DNA of 64,000 nt from Euclidia mi. Lineage: Eukaryota; Arthropoda; Insecta; Lepidoptera; Erebidae. The notes beneath the pieces were generated by a model, which was given only the letters and a program-made list of their open reading frames with translations, was not told where the DNA came from and did not search any database. Shown one piece after another: positions 44,067-55,240 of the stretch; position 1 is the first letter of the stretch, and every line of letters begins with the position of its first letter. Location of the stretch: NCBI GenBank assembly GCA_944739405.2, contig OX123186.2, positions 88,205,034 through 88,269,033 of the forward strand, in the 5' to 3' direction. Made by a program: the position numbers and the translations under genes.

Positions 44067-44071
<5 letters not shown>

Positions 44072-45603
44072 TGTGTAAAAAGACCCTCAACGAGAACTGA
44101 AATGCCATATTGTACCAATGCATCTACACCATTCCTGGGAAATCACTGGTTCAGGAGATATTGAGGCTCAAAGTCACTATGGGATTGATCTCATTGTGTA
44201 CAAAATCGTTGCAATCACCCTGCCAATATTCTCTATAGATGTCCTATGACCCCATGGATAAGTAGGTATTTCGAACATTGCGCGCGCTAATAAAAACCCT
44301 GTTCCTTCGGTTTCACTTAGCGTTCCAGGGCCACGGTAACCTGTTTAGACATTCCCGTGGCCCCGGCCATTAACATACATATACGAGTATATATACCACT
44401 TATCTATGAAAGAAAATGAGTACCAAGGTAATATTTTCTGCATTTCCGTTCATGTTTTCTATTAATAACGCTTTTACGTAAGACTTGTGATATATATATA
44501 GATTTGTTTACACCTTAGGGCCTGGTCACGAGATCGGTCTAAGCGGCGAACGGCGCGGCAGGGGCGATGTACATGGCGCGTTTACTCTCTGTAGGCCGTG
44601 ACTGGGCGCGATTATGTATTTAGAACTATGCAGGCAATCGTTCGGTAAGTGCGTCGTGTTCTTTTGCCTTATCTCGCGTTTTCACCCATTTCTCATGCAG
44701 GCCGGTAACACACTTGTGTCTGTTTTTCGGTTTTGCGGGTGTCCAAGGGCGGCGTTTACCTTCTACCATATAACAACAACCTGGATACTCAAATATGTTG
44801 TGACGCCAAAGTTTGACCAACTTCTTTATCATTAAAATGTCAATGATTATTATGATGTGATTATATTTGCTATTTCGTATTATTTATTGCTATCAATGCC
44901 TCGTGGTTCCACCCGCCACACCTCGTCCATTGAACTTTCGTATCACATCGCTCGATTGTGCTATTGCATACGTATAGTTCTTAGTCTATTTGTTCAGCTT
45001 CCAAGTCTCGTAGCGAGCTGTCAGTCGCATGAAACTCCACCTATATAATTATGTTCTCTTTAGAGCGACCTACTTGTATCCGAAGTATACATTAGGATAC
45101 TTATAGGTAAAATATATTTGTTCTTTTCAAAGGCATAATCTCAGGCACTGTTAATCGCTTTATTGCATTTGATTGCTTTATTGTTGAGGAAAGTTATTAC
45201 AGGCTACGAAATATAACGCTACGAGCCGTAGAAGTAGAGTAAACGATAAGTTAGAGGAAATCTTATAAAACGCATCTGCATCCTTCATCCTTCATAACAG
45301 CCTTTGCCGTTATTCAGCCGTCAGTTAGAAGCATAGGTCATCATCATCGTCCTATAATTATCTCGGTTGCACCCAAGACTTACGCAAATATCAACTACTG
45401 AGCGACTGAAGTCTGACCTCCGCAACCCGAATGGATAGCGATATACCATGCCTTAGACCAGTATCAGTTTATATGAGGATCCTGAATTCCTGACTCCGCC
45501 GAGTAACAACTGTTAGCCAACATAAATATACGTGGGGTATTCTGGTGCGCCAATAGGTGCTCAATGTAAATTGCTCCATCAAATGTCATGTCCGATGACA
45601 GTT
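44067..45603. other. No gene recognised
   Basis: A 230-bp repeat-like block (44067-44300) and a GC-rich patch (44520-44610) that I could not assign. No coding frame with support. Confidence 0.3.
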
Positions 45604-46158
45604 AGTGTCTAAACACACTATGCCGAAGTTACGCGACCGAAGTTCGGCATGATTACGCCTATCGATTTTAAACTTTCGCGATTTGTATACATCATACAAA
45701 ATAATTTAGCGAGCTTGGTCGCGGAGAGACCGCGACCAAGCTCGGTGCAAGACGAGCAAAACGTCGGAAACAAATAGGTATTTATACCTTAAATAAGTTA
45801 AGTTAACGCGATTAAGAGCCGCTAAATTATTTTGTATGATTACGCCTGCAATGCTATTTGAATTACTGACTTACGTTGTACACTATACCGAAATTACGTT
45901 GCGTTATAGCGTACAGCGTAACTTCGGTCGGGCGTAACCGCGTAAGTTCGGCGGCAACTTTTCTAGTAGTAGAGCACACATTACATAGGACCGAAGTTCG
46001 GTTCGATTGCCGACGAAGGTACTAAACAAAGGCGCGCATCGGAATTTCAGCCGCGTAAGATCGGCACTTATGGTGTGTCATATCAGCCGAATACGTCGGA
46101 ACGTAAATTCGGCCGCGGAACATTGGTCGCGTAAGTTCAGCATAGAGTGTTTAGACAC
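45604..46158. mobile_element. MITE with 'gaagttcggc' repeats and nested palindromes
   Basis: Ends AGTGTCTAAACACACTATGC and, reversed, AGTGTCTAAACACTCTATGC form a TIR of about 35 bp. The interior repeats 'ccgaagttcggc' and 'gcgtaagttcggc' variants at least eight times on both strands. A nested piece lies between two copies of 'gattacgcct' (45651 and 45839). It contains inverted 'catacaaaataatttagcg' arms and a perfect 15-bp-arm hairpin (45710-45744). The target duplication of the outer element is unclear. Confidence 0.65.
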
Positions 46159-46652
46159 TTCGAGAACTTCGGACGTATTCATTTTATCTAACGAGCTATA
46201 TTTAGAAACGGTGGTAGGAGTGGGGATACAATATATTTTTATAACCTTAAGTTTGGAATTAGAAACACAAGTACAAGTAACAGCCTGATTAGATGGGTTA
46301 ACGTAATCTATGTAATATATACCTACTAATTCCAAATAAATAGGTATTTGGAAACATAGAAACAACAAAGAAACTAAGACCTGAAGCAATTACCTACTTA
46401 GTTCTCATTTCTTTGAGAGTGTGAAGGTTGAAACGACATTACTTGACAACTTTATACGTACACTCAGTAGGCAGCAAAAATAGATTAGGATAAAGAAGAA
46501 AGACAAGTGCAGATGAGAAAAGATGAGAAAGATATACTCTTCCACCTTTCTAACTTAGCTATATAATCATAGCTTAGATTATACCTAATTAATTATTATT
46601 TCGTGATCTATACTTTTATACTCTATAATAAAGCCGAATCGTTTGTTTGATT

Positions 46653-47968
46653 CTTGATCGATCTCGATCTTGTTTTGCCAAGTTATTCGAGTCGCTTTTG
46701 TACAATTACTTGTATAATCACATCAAACCCATTCTCTTGGAACGGCAGCATGGTTTCGTTAGGAACAAATCTACCATCACCAATCTGTTGGAATACAAGA
46801 ATTTCCTATGTAAAAGCTTTTCAGTAGGTGGTCAGGTAGATGCTATCTACACTGACTTTTCAAAGGCGTTTGACAAAGTCAACCATAAACTTTGCAAAAA
46901 ACTTGCCACCGATGGTATATGCGAAACAAGTTACCCTGTAACTTGTTTCGCTGGATTTCATCATATTTAGATAATCGGAGTCAATTGGTAGCCTTAAAGG
47001 GGTATCTTTCTTTACCAGTGAGGGTATTTTCCGGTGTTCCTCAGGGATCCCATCTGGGCCCCCTGTTCTTTGTCATATTTATAAATGACCTGATTGAGCG
47101 TCTGTCCTGTCAATATCTCCCTTACGCTGATGATTTAAAAATATTTGCCAACATAACGTCTTTGGCCGATTGTCAGAATTTGCAGAACGACCTACACATT
47201 GTTTCAGATTGGTGCAATACGAATAAAATGTATTTAAATATCAATAAATGTTTTTCAATATCTTTTTCAAATAAACGCAACAAAATTCTACATAATTACA
47301 TTATTGATGGACAAGTACTTAATAGGTCTAGTGTTGCCAAAGACTTGGGTATACTCTTCGACGATAAACTTTCTTTTCGACCTCACTACCAACATATAAT
47401 CTCGAAAGCCAACAAGCTCCTAGGTTTCGTTCTACGGTCAACAAAAGGTTTCAAAAAAGCTCAAAGTGTGCTTTATCTTTACTATGCCCTGGTAAGAAGT
47501 ACCTTGGAATATGGCGCTCCGATCTGGTCACCATATTATAGATTGCACATTAACGACATAGAGCGTGTTCAAAGGAAATGCCTTAAAATTATTTTTTACC
47601 GACAAAAAGTTGGTCGTACGTACTTGAATTATGATCAGAGGCTGCAAAAATTCAATGTACAACCATTGGAAGCTCGTCGCAAATATTTTGATCTGGTTTA
47701 TTTATATAAAATAATTCATTCAATTATTGATTCACCCGAATTGCTTTCGCATATTTCATTTAACATTAAATACAGTTTACGTAGATCGAACCGTCTTAAT
47801 CTCTTTGCCTTGCAAATTTATAAAAACAATATTTCTTATTACAATCCGCTGGTAAGAATGGCTAGACAATATAATGAATTAGTTACAGCTAATTTACAGT
47901 TAGACATTTTTCATTCTAAATTTTACACATTTTTAAAATTTCTAAAGGATATCCTCTATCCCAAATAG
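46653..47968 (+). pseudogene. Jockey-like reverse transcriptase with a palindromic frameshift
   Basis: Two frames overlap. First (to 46970): SCFAKLFESLLYNYLYNHI, QHGFVRNKSTITNL, YTDFSKAFDKVNHKL. Second (from 46940): LFRWISSYLDNRSQ, GVPQGSHLGPLFFVIFINDL, catalytic LPYADDLKIF, KDLGILFDDKLSF, then the C-terminal tail ending LKDILYPK. The switch coincides with a perfect 14-bp-arm palindrome at 46921-46951, whose left arm is an extra inverted copy of coding sequence. The endonuclease half is missing through 5' truncation. Non-functional. Confidence 0.88.
46921..46951. repeat. Perfect palindrome, 14-bp arms, inside RT
   Basis: gcgaaacaagttac (46921-46934) and gtaacttgtttcgc (46938-46951), loop CCT. 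The right arm is the genuine codons; about 17 inserted bases, mainly the left arm, cause the frameshift. Confidence 0.93.
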
Positions 47969-48187
47969 AAGTAAAATAGTTAAATATTTCTTAAGATATA
48001 GTATTGTTGTTGTTGTGTTGCGAAATTAAACCTATATTTTCTTATATGTTTAATTTCGTAACACGTGTATGTTTGTACATCTCTTCTGTCTGTTAACTTG
48101 ATGTTTAATTGTTTCAATGTATGCACATGTGTTGAGTTGCAATCTAGATCTAAACATAAGCTTTGATTGTTTTTAATTTATAATAAG

Positions 48188-48698
48188 TGGTTCGGCGATA
48201 CACCGAAACCGTAGGTAGGTTCTAGGCGATTTGGAAAAATGGACTGTATTTAAAGGAAGAGGATGTAGGATTGGATACGGGAAGAGGTGATTGTGAGTGG
48301 GTATAGGATATTCCAAGGATGGAGGGCACTTACCTTATACGGCAATCTTCTTCGTTTCCGAAGGGCAGTCTCCTGGTGGTTTCGGAATGCAGCTGCTTGT
48401 TTTCACTTCACTACACAGTCACTTCCACTTGCGAGCGGTTTATATAAGCGGTAATAACTTATACGGGAGCGGCGCGAAGCGGTACGGTATCGCGGACGCG
48501 TCTCGCGAATCGAATGTTCTTGAAAGTTCTGGACTGTCACTCGCGTCGACGATCGCGGCGACCAATCAGGCGAAAGGCAGTGCCTCTTCCAGGGAGTGGG
48601 ATAGAGGGAGACGGAAATATGGTATCGCTCACACTTGTACGTGGAACGATTGATATTGATGCGATTAGTTATAGATAGGAAGGTAGATGGCGCTACCA
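48188..48698 (-). repeat. LTR (3' LTR of the BEL element)
   Basis: TGGT...ACCA ended, about 511 bp. Its right part (48506-48693) matches 54392-54573 almost exactly. Confidence 0.78.
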
Positions 48699-49004
48699 TA
48701 TCCCCCCGGCCCTAAAGGGTTGCCTTTAAAAAAAATAGAATTGAACTTAGCTATGTCTTTGAATGATTGACACCTGTCACTTGAAAAAATAAATTATTTG
48801 ATTTATAAATATTTTTTATGTATCAATAACTTAATAAGTAGTGTTTTAAAATAATGTAAATATGTTTCGTACAACCCAATAGTTCGTCGATATCGTTTGT
48901 GACTAAAACAAATAAGGCTGTTAAAAGTTATAAACTTTCACACAAGCAGTGTAACTAAGTGAAGTGGCTACATAATAAAGACTCAATGAAGTAAATATAA
49001 AATA

Positions 49005-50087
49005 ATGAATTTCTTTGAAAATATCACATTCCGACGCACACGCACACAATCGGACCATAATAGTGACGATAGTATAACTTCTCTTACTATGGATTGTACC
49101 ACGAACAGCATGCCAGACATGTCTGAAGAAGAGAACACATCATACAAAGAAGAAATAGAGAACCTTAAGTCGCAATTAGAGAGTGCACACAAAGAAATTG
49201 AATTACTGTCCTTGGAGAACAGTAAATTACGTCAAATCAATACGGAGCTAATTAAGAAAAAGGAAATATATAAAAAAAATTCGAACAGCCCCATTAAGCA
49301 AATAACAAAAACTCAGAGTAAAACAACAATAACCAACCAATCCAAGACCTTTACAACAAAAGAAACGCAAATTATAGAGCATGTATCTAACCATGATCAA
49401 AGTGAATTACCGCAAGCAGTACAGGCAAATATAAATACTGAGAATTCAAAAACAAAATATCCCATCGATGGAAATACCCCGGTTGTAGTTAATTCAACTG
49501 ATCGTGAGAAGAACAAACTATGTATCCTAAGCAACATTTTATCACATAATCAACACCAGGTCATAGAAGACACGTTTGGACAAAATTTCACTTATTGTCT
49601 TTACAATTTTCCATACTGTAGTACAGATCGTCTTTTGAATAATATTAATAATAAATTGTTAAATTTCGGCATAAATGATTATTGTATAGTTATGTTGGGA
49701 GATAAAGATCTTAAGACTTCTTCAAACTGCTTACATATGGTAGAGACCATTAGGAAATCGCTTGAGCATATAACTTATACAAATGTAATAGTGTGTAGTC
49801 CTACTTATATTTGCGGATCTCCTATATATAATTATAAGGTCGAGATGTTCAATAATCTATTATTTAAGGAACTTAATAGTGGATCATACGCATATTATTT
49901 TGACTCTAATTCTTATTTAAGTTTTGACATGTTCTCTAGTATCACAGGAGCAATTAATAAAAGGGCACTTATACATATTTATAAAAAAATTATGGAAAAT
50001 ATAAAAATTGACATAGACTATCAGAATTTGATACCCCTGATTAATTCAAATGTAAATAGTGACTGTACTACATTTTTTCGTGGATAG
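49005..50087 (+). CDS. LINE ORF1 protein, coiled-coil plus degenerate SGNH-like domain
   Basis: 360 aa. Residues about 45-95 form a Glu/Lys/Leu coiled coil (EEIENLKSQLESAHKEIELL). About 165-350 resembles the SGNH-hydrolase (esterase-like) domain of some CR1/L2-type ORF1 proteins: a strand LCILSNILSHN where GDS-like would be, YCIVMLGDKDLKTSS where GxND would be, NVIVCSPTY, and a C-terminal SITGAINKRALIHIYKKI. The catalytic Ser, Asn and His are not evident, so the fold may be kept without activity. No zinc knuckle. It presumably binds LINE RNA as an oligomer. Start: first Met of the frame, and ORF2 begins just after. Confidence 0.78.
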   Translation: MNFFENITFRRTRTQSDHNSDDSITSLTMDCTTNSMPDMSEEENTSYKEEIENLKSQLESAHKEIELLSLENSKLRQINTELIKKKEIYKKNSNSPIKQITKTQSKTTITNQSKTFTTKETQIIEHVSNHDQSELPQAVQANINTENSKTKYPIDGNTPVVVNSTDREKNKLCILSNILSHNQHQVIEDTFGQNFTYCLYNFPYCSTDRLLNNINNKLLNFGINDYCIVMLGDKDLKTSSNCLHMVETIRKSLEHITYTNVIVCSPTYICGSPIYNYKVEMFNNLLFKELNSGSYAYYFDSNSYLSFDMFSSITGAINKRALIHIYKKIMENIKIDIDYQNLIPLINSNVNSDCTTFFRG

Positions 50088-50175
50088 TCTTGATTGTAAA
50101 CTAATTAATTCGAATAGTACTCATTTACATACTGAAGGTCAAGATAAATTGCAATCGAATAAATATATTATAATA

Positions 50176-53022
50176 ATGCATCAAAATATTGCTGGGTTGA
50201 TAAATAAATCAAATAATCTCACTGTATGTTTGAATGAGTTATCTGAAAAACAAATTTATGTAGAAGTATTGTGTATCACTGAGCATTTTTTTATGGCAGG
50301 TTACCAACAACAGTTATATATACCTAACTACCATTTGGTATCCTGTTACTGTAGAAAGCAGCAAAGGAGAGGAGGAGCATGTATCCTAGTCAAAAATGGT
50401 ATACAATCTAAGGATATAACTAAAATATCAAATATATCAACTCCAGGTGTATTTGAATGTTGCGCCATAGAACTTATTAAATATAAGATAATTGTAGTCT
50501 GCATCTATAGAGTTCCAAATGTAAACAATTTTGAATTTTGCATGGATAAATTAGAAATGATTTTGCGAGAAATATCACGTTTGCATTACAAGAACATTAT
50601 ATTATGCGGTGATTTTAACATAGATGTACTTAAACAAAATGGTCACACTAATACATTTGAATGTCTACTGCATAGTTATAACTTAAAGTTAGCATTAAAA
50701 CAACCCACTCGTTATGCTAAGTTGACATGTATAGATAATTTTGCTCATAGTTTCAGTAAGACTTGTAAGACTGATGTTATAGAATTTGCACTGTCCGACC
50801 ATACAGCACAGCTGCTTCATTGTCCAGTACAAACATTATATGCCATAAATTACTGGTACACGAGAAGAAGAGACTACAATTATCACAATTTAGCTAAATT
50901 TAAAAATTATATCAGCAGTCTTTCTTTCTCGGAAATTTATGAAACAAATGATGCTAATATAGCTTATGACAAATTTATTGACATGTTCCAACTGATATAC
51001 AATCTATGTTTTCCCAAAATAATAATTAAAATAGATATAATAAAAAAACCAAAGTGGTTATCGAAAGGAATAAAATTGTGTAGTCGTAAAAAAAGAAAAC
51101 TTTTATGGCAACTTAGATTAAACCCTACTAGTCAAAATAAGACTTGTTTTAAGAGGTACTCCAGACTATTCAAAAAGATAATACACTTAACACAAAAGGC
51201 TAGAAACAACTATTTTATTAAAACATCCAAAAACAAATCTAAAAGTAGTTGGCAAATAATTAATTGTGCTAAGCATAATTTACCTAAACATAGCATACAT
51301 CAAATTAAATTAGAAAATCGCTTAGTAACATGTCCCCAGAAAATTTCAGAAATGTTTAATGAATATTTTGTTACTAAAATCCAACCACAAATGAACGTTG
51401 CCAGTAATCGCAAATGTATTAAATCAGATTGGAACAACAAATCTATTTTCATGGCACCAAGCGTACCACTAGAAATATATAAAATTATTAATTCTTTAAA
51501 CAATACAGGCAGCGTAGGTTATGATGATATCTGTAGTAAAGTAATAAAACATGTATCAGCAGAAGTATGTGGTCATCTAAGTCATATAATAAATTTAAGT
51601 ATAAGCGCGGGTGTCTATCCATCTGCATTAAAAACTTCTATTATAAAGCCCCTATTTAAAAAAGAGAATAGAGATCTAATGGAAAACTACCGGCCTATTG
51701 CACTTATTCCAGTAATTTCCAAAATATTTGAGAAGTATATATATAAAGAACTATCTGAATTTGTAAAAAAAAGTAATATTTTATGTGACGAACAGAAAGG
51801 CTTTCGACAACATAGGACAACAAATATGGCTATATATGACTTTTTATACAATGTAATTAATAATATCGATAAACGAAATCCGGTCTGTGGCATTTTCTGT
51901 GACATGACCCAGGCATTTGACCACGTACACTATACTACATTATTAAACAAGTTGGAAGCTTATGGCATTAGAGGTAATGTCCTTAATTTAATTGAATCAT
52001 ATTTAAGACAAAGGTATCAAATCACTGAAATTAGACATATAAATATTTTAAAGAAGAAAGAAGAAATTTATCGATCATCAGGTCGTGAAGTAAAATATGG
52101 GGTACCGCAGGGAAGTGTTTTAGGACCATTTCTCTTTATATTATATATTAATGACTTGCCTAAATGCATTGAAGAACCAGTGACTCTTTTCGCGGACGAC
52201 AGTACTTTGACAATACCTTGTAAAAGTGTAGAGACGTATGAGATTGATATAAATAATGCTTTAAAATCAGCTATCCAATGGATGCAGGAACATAATTTAA
52301 AAATAAACCTAAATAAAACTAAGGCTATACATTTTACGCAACGGTTACCTAGTATGAACCTCAACATACATTACCGCAATGAAAACATAGAAGAAGTTAA
52401 CTCAACAAAATTTCTTGGCCTCCAGATTGATAAAAACCTTAACTGGAAAACTCATATTGAAATGTTATGTAAAAAACTAAGTATATCTGCATACGCTTTA
52501 CACACACTTTCATGCACATTATATACGGATGGTCTACTTACAGCATACTACGGTTTGGTAGAAAGCCACCTACGCTATGGGCTAATATTTTGGGGTAACT
52601 CAACGGAAAAAGAAACAGCATTCAAATCTCAAAAAAGATGTTTACGGGCGATGTTTAGACTTATGAAGACAGATAGCTGCGTGCCCTATTTCAAAAAATA
52701 CAAAATGTTAACTTTACCATGCTTATACATATTAGAAGTAGCTGTGTTTGTTAAGTCGAACCCACATTACTATAAGCGTCTAGCCGACGAATTTCCACGC
52801 AATAGACGCGACAGTAGTCAACTTTGTCTCCAATTCGCTAAGACGACCCTGATGCGCAAAAGTGTGTACTGTATGGCACCAATTATTTTTAACAAATTAC
52901 CAAAAAGTTGGAAGGAACTGCCTCAATCAATGTTTAAAAATAAACTTCGTACTTTCTTGACCGCCAGAGCATATTATAGCGTGACTGAGTTTCTTAATGA
53001 GAAAGAATTTGTATTTACATAA
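50176..53022 (+). CDS. LINE ORF2, endonuclease and reverse transcriptase
   Basis: The frame is open from 50059 (GTG, overlapping the end of ORF1) to 53022, with the first ATG at 50176. That gives about 948 aa. N-terminal apurinic-type endonuclease: MHQNIAGLINKSNN, VLCITEHFF, GGACILVKNG, YRVPNVNNFEF, ILCGDFNIDVL, then FALSDHTAQLL with the catalytic SDH. RT: ENYRPIALIPVISKIFEKYI, EQKGFRQHRTTNMAIYDF, CDMTQAFDHVHYTTLL, YGVPQGSVLGPFLFILYIND, catalytic LFADDSTL, and TKFLGLQIDKNLNW. The C-terminal tail is typical. There are no stops. It nicks target DNA and copies LINE RNA in place. Translation could be by reinitiation at 50176. Confidence 0.92.
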   Translation: MHQNIAGLINKSNNLTVCLNELSEKQIYVEVLCITEHFFMAGYQQQLYIPNYHLVSCYCRKQQRRGGACILVKNGIQSKDITKISNISTPGVFECCAIELIKYKIIVVCIYRVPNVNNFEFCMDKLEMILREISRLHYKNIILCGDFNIDVLKQNGHTNTFECLLHSYNLKLALKQPTRYAKLTCIDNFAHSFSKTCKTDVIEFALSDHTAQLLHCPVQTLYAINYWYTRRRDYNYHNLAKFKNYISSLSFSEIYETNDANIAYDKFIDMFQLIYNLCFPKIIIKIDIIKKPKWLSKGIKLCSRKKRKLLWQLRLNPTSQNKTCFKRYSRLFKKIIHLTQKARNNYFIKTSKNKSKSSWQIINCAKHNLPKHSIHQIKLENRLVTCPQKISEMFNEYFVTKIQPQMNVASNRKCIKSDWNNKSIFMAPSVPLEIYKIINSLNNTGSVGYDDICSKVIKHVSAEVCGHLSHIINLSISAGVYPSALKTSIIKPLFKKENRDLMENYRPIALIPVISKIFEKYIYKELSEFVKKSNILCDEQKGFRQHRTTNMAIYDFLYNVINNIDKRNPVCGIFCDMTQAFDHVHYTTLLNKLEAYGIRGNVLNLIESYLRQRYQITEIRHINILKKKEEIYRSSGREVKYGVPQGSVLGPFLFILYINDLPKCIEEPVTLFADDSTLTIPCKSVETYEIDINNALKSAIQWMQEHNLKINLNKTKAIHFTQRLPSMNLNIHYRNENIEEVNSTKFLGLQIDKNLNWKTHIEMLCKKLSISAYALHTLSCTLYTDGLLTAYYGLVESHLRYGLIFWGNSTEKETAFKSQKRCLRAMFRLMKTDSCVPYFKKYKMLTLPCLYILEVAVFVKSNPHYYKRLADEFPRNRRDSSQLCLQFAKTTLMRKSVYCMAPIIFNKLPKSWKELPQSMFKNKLRTFLTARAYYSVTEFLNEKEFVFT

Positions 53023-53263
53023 TTAAATTTAAATAGATCTATATAATAATCTTATAATTTGAATATGAAATAATTAAATTTAAATAATTTGGAAAAAAAA
53101 ATAATATATTGTTAAATGTATCTTTTTTTGTATAATTTTATAAGTAACCAATTTATTTTTGCACGTCATGCTGTGACAAACATGTTTGCACTTAATTTAT
53201 TTTGTCATCTTGTATGTATGCACTTTCTTTGTATGTACACACACATATTTATGCAAATAAAGC

Positions 53264-53327
53264 TTATCTTATCTTATCTTATCTTATCTTATCTTATCTT
53301 ATCTTATCTTATCTTATCTTATCTTAT
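53264..53327 (+). repeat. (CTTAT)n LINE tail
   Basis: About 12 CTTAT units ending the LINE 3' UTR. A pentamer tail of this type is common in CR1-like elements. It is not the insect telomere repeat (TTAGG). Confidence 0.9.
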
Positions 53328-53486
53328 GTTGGGTGTACTACCGCATAACCCATCAATAGGCTAAGACAGCGATATGACAATAAAATTAATCTAAATTAAC
53401 TTTAGCGAAAACTACAAACGCAATAATAGCGGAAACTACTAACTAAATACTTAAACTAAGAGGTAGGTCCAACTTCAGGCTAGATC

Positions 53487-54390
53487 TCACTGAGTTGGAA
53501 GCGGACAGAGACGTACAACAGGGCGCACGTAACTCCCTTTGGCGGTTTTCACGGTAACAACGCGAGTTGTACCGTCCTTGGAAGTATGCAATTTCTCTAC
53601 GATGGCTAACGGCCATGAAAGCGGCGGAGCATTATCATGTATTATGACGACCAACGTACCCTCCTGTATAGGGGATGCAGGACTATTCCACTTGGATCTA
53701 GCCTAAAGCTGGTGTAGATATTCCGCACGCCAGCGCCGCCAGAACGACTGCACGAGTTTATCCAGCAGAGTATGTCTCTGGAGCAAGCTTGAAGAGTCTG
53801 CTTCAGGAGCCGGAAATGACGATAATGGCACTGTGTTCAGAAAATGTGCAGGGCTTAACGCGGATGGTTCTGCAGGGTCACTACTCAATGCCGTGAGCGG
53901 ACGCGAGTTGATCAGTGCCTCGACTTGTGCAAGGAGTTAAAAGCTCTTCGTAAGAGAGGATCTGTTGACCTATAACCTTGAAGAGATGCGTTTTAATTAC
54001 TTTGACCATGCTTTCCCAACATCCAGCGAAATGCGGTGATGCTGGTGGAATAAACTTCCAGTCAATATGATTTATGGAAAGTTCTTCCTGAAGACGAGTA
54101 CGATATTCTTCCCTGAGAAACTTATAAAGGTCGCGTAAATAAGAGCTTGCGCCCACAAAACAAGTGCCGTTATCCGTGTACAAACACTGTATAGGGCCGC
54201 GCCGTGAGAGAAATCGTTTAAGGGCTGCCAGGAATGACACCGTGCTTAAATCTGTCGCAACTTCAATATGCGTAGCGCGCGTCGTTAAGCATGTAAAAAT
54301 ACATAGCCAGGCTTTACGGCTTTTAACACCTCGACCACGCACTGGCGTATACTGCAGTGGTCCTGCGTAATCACAACCGGTGTGTGTGTG
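53487..54390 (-). pseudogene. BEL/Pao integrase and C-terminal domain, broken
   Basis: The minus strand opens at the deletion junction with CDYAGPLQYTPV (first catalytic Asp), then SRKAWLCIFTCLTTRATHIE, CLYTDNGTCFVGAS (second Asp) and PPASPHFAGCWESMVKVI (Glu). A frameshift near 53940 and a TAG at about 53703 (probably from a glutamine codon) separate the C-terminal part (HTLLDKLVQSFWRRWRAEYL, then KWNSPASPIQEGTLVVII and VRPVVRLCPLP), which matches the DUF5641 tail of BEL elements. The rest of pol is deleted. Confidence 0.88.
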
Positions 54391-54391
54391 T

Positions 54392-54583
54392 TGAATGTTC
54401 TTGAAAGTTCTGGACTGTCACTCGCGTCGACGATCGCGGCGACCAATCAGGCGAAAGGCAGTGCCTCTTCCAGGGAGTCAGATAGAGGGAGATGGAAATA
54501 TGGTATCGCTCACACTTGTACGTGGAACGATTGATGTTGATGCGATTAGTTATAGATAGGAAGGTAGATGGCGCGATGGTGGA
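54392..54583 (-). repeat. LTR fragment (5' LTR of the BEL element)
   Basis: Starts with 'gaatgttcttgaaagttctg' as at 48506 and follows it to the 'aggtagatggcgc' end. It joins integrase sequence directly on the left. Confidence 0.8.
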
Positions 54584-54640
54584 ATAAGATTGTAATTTGT
54601 TTTGTGCAATTTAAAAATAAATAAAAAATAAATAAATAGA

Positions 54641-54805
54641 TTTTTTGAAGAGGCTTATCTCAGAAACTATCGGTTGGATTAGAATAATTATTTTTGTGTT
54701 GGATAGTCCATTTATCGAGGAAGACTATAGGCTATACTGCTACCACATCGCGCTATGAGCCACTGGTACGGCAGTAGCCCTAAATACCGCGGGTCTAACC
54801 TCGAG
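54641..54805 (+). repeat. Helitron-like fragment
   Basis: 'cttatctcagaaactatcgg', 'ttggatagtccatttatcg', 'aggaagactataggctata' and 'catcgcgct' match the family of 29590-29790. Confidence 0.6.
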
Positions 54806-55240
54806 CTTCGTACACAATAAATTAGGTTTTACTACAACTAAATTACAAATAAACAACCTTATTCACACAATAACATTTAACACTGAACGCTTGTGGAGGA
54901 ACAAAGGTGTGGTGTTCCTCCAACTAGAGGGAGGATCCTCTAACCAGGCTTGGTGATCTTGCCTGGTGGACTGTCAGTCCGACGGACGTATTATGGATGT
55001 TGTATATACCTATACAACTCGGCGCGCGAACTCTGCATGTGCGATTCAGCACCTTGATATCCGTCGCATTGTGTCCGATAGATGTCGCCTTGTTGTTGTT
55101 GTTGAGACTTCGTCGTCGCTCGCTAGATGGCCTCAGTTGTATGTAGCTACCGCTACACGCTTGTCCAATTTATCAATAATACTGCACAAACTATTCAATT
55201 TTCAAACAATGATGTCCCCATAATGATTTATAATTGAGTA
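54806..55240. other. Unassigned; contains a hairpin
   Basis: Hairpin TGGAGGAACA/TGTTCCTCCA at 54894-54922, and phrases like 'gatagatgtcgcc' and 'ctagatggc' that occur in moth LTRs. Possibly a solo LTR, but no ends were found. Confidence 0.3.

Larger units (their letters stand above)
46650..48187 (+). mobile_element. Jockey-like LINE, 5'-truncated
   Basis: Begins inside the RT domain and runs through the C-terminal tail and 3' UTR, ending where the BEL LTR starts. The 3' UTR contains a near-perfect 17-bp-arm inverted repeat (48015-48031 and 48048-48064). Confidence 0.8.
48716..53330 (+). mobile_element. Two-ORF LINE, near full-length
   Basis: 5' UTR (start not fixed), ORF1 (49005-50087), overlapping ORF2 (to 53022), 3' UTR and a (CTTAT)n tail at 53264-53327. 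Both ORFs are open, so it may be competent. It sits within the BEL element, so it is younger than it. Confidence 0.9.
48188..54583 (-). mobile_element. BEL/Pao LTR retrotransposon, internally deleted, interrupted by a LINE
   Basis: Left LTR 48188-48698, right LTR piece about 54392-54583, and possible 5-bp target duplicate ATAAG (48183-48187 and 54584-54588). On the minus strand: partial 5' LTR, then directly integrase, then a DUF5641-like end, then the LINE insertion, a polypurine tract (GGGCCGGGGGGA at 48699-48710) and the 3' LTR. Gag, protease, RT and RNase H are deleted with the junction near 54391. Confidence 0.82.

Noticed and set aside
53264..53327. Telomere-like repeat
   Set aside because: The unit is CTTAT, not TTAGG, and it sits exactly at the end of a LINE 3' UTR.
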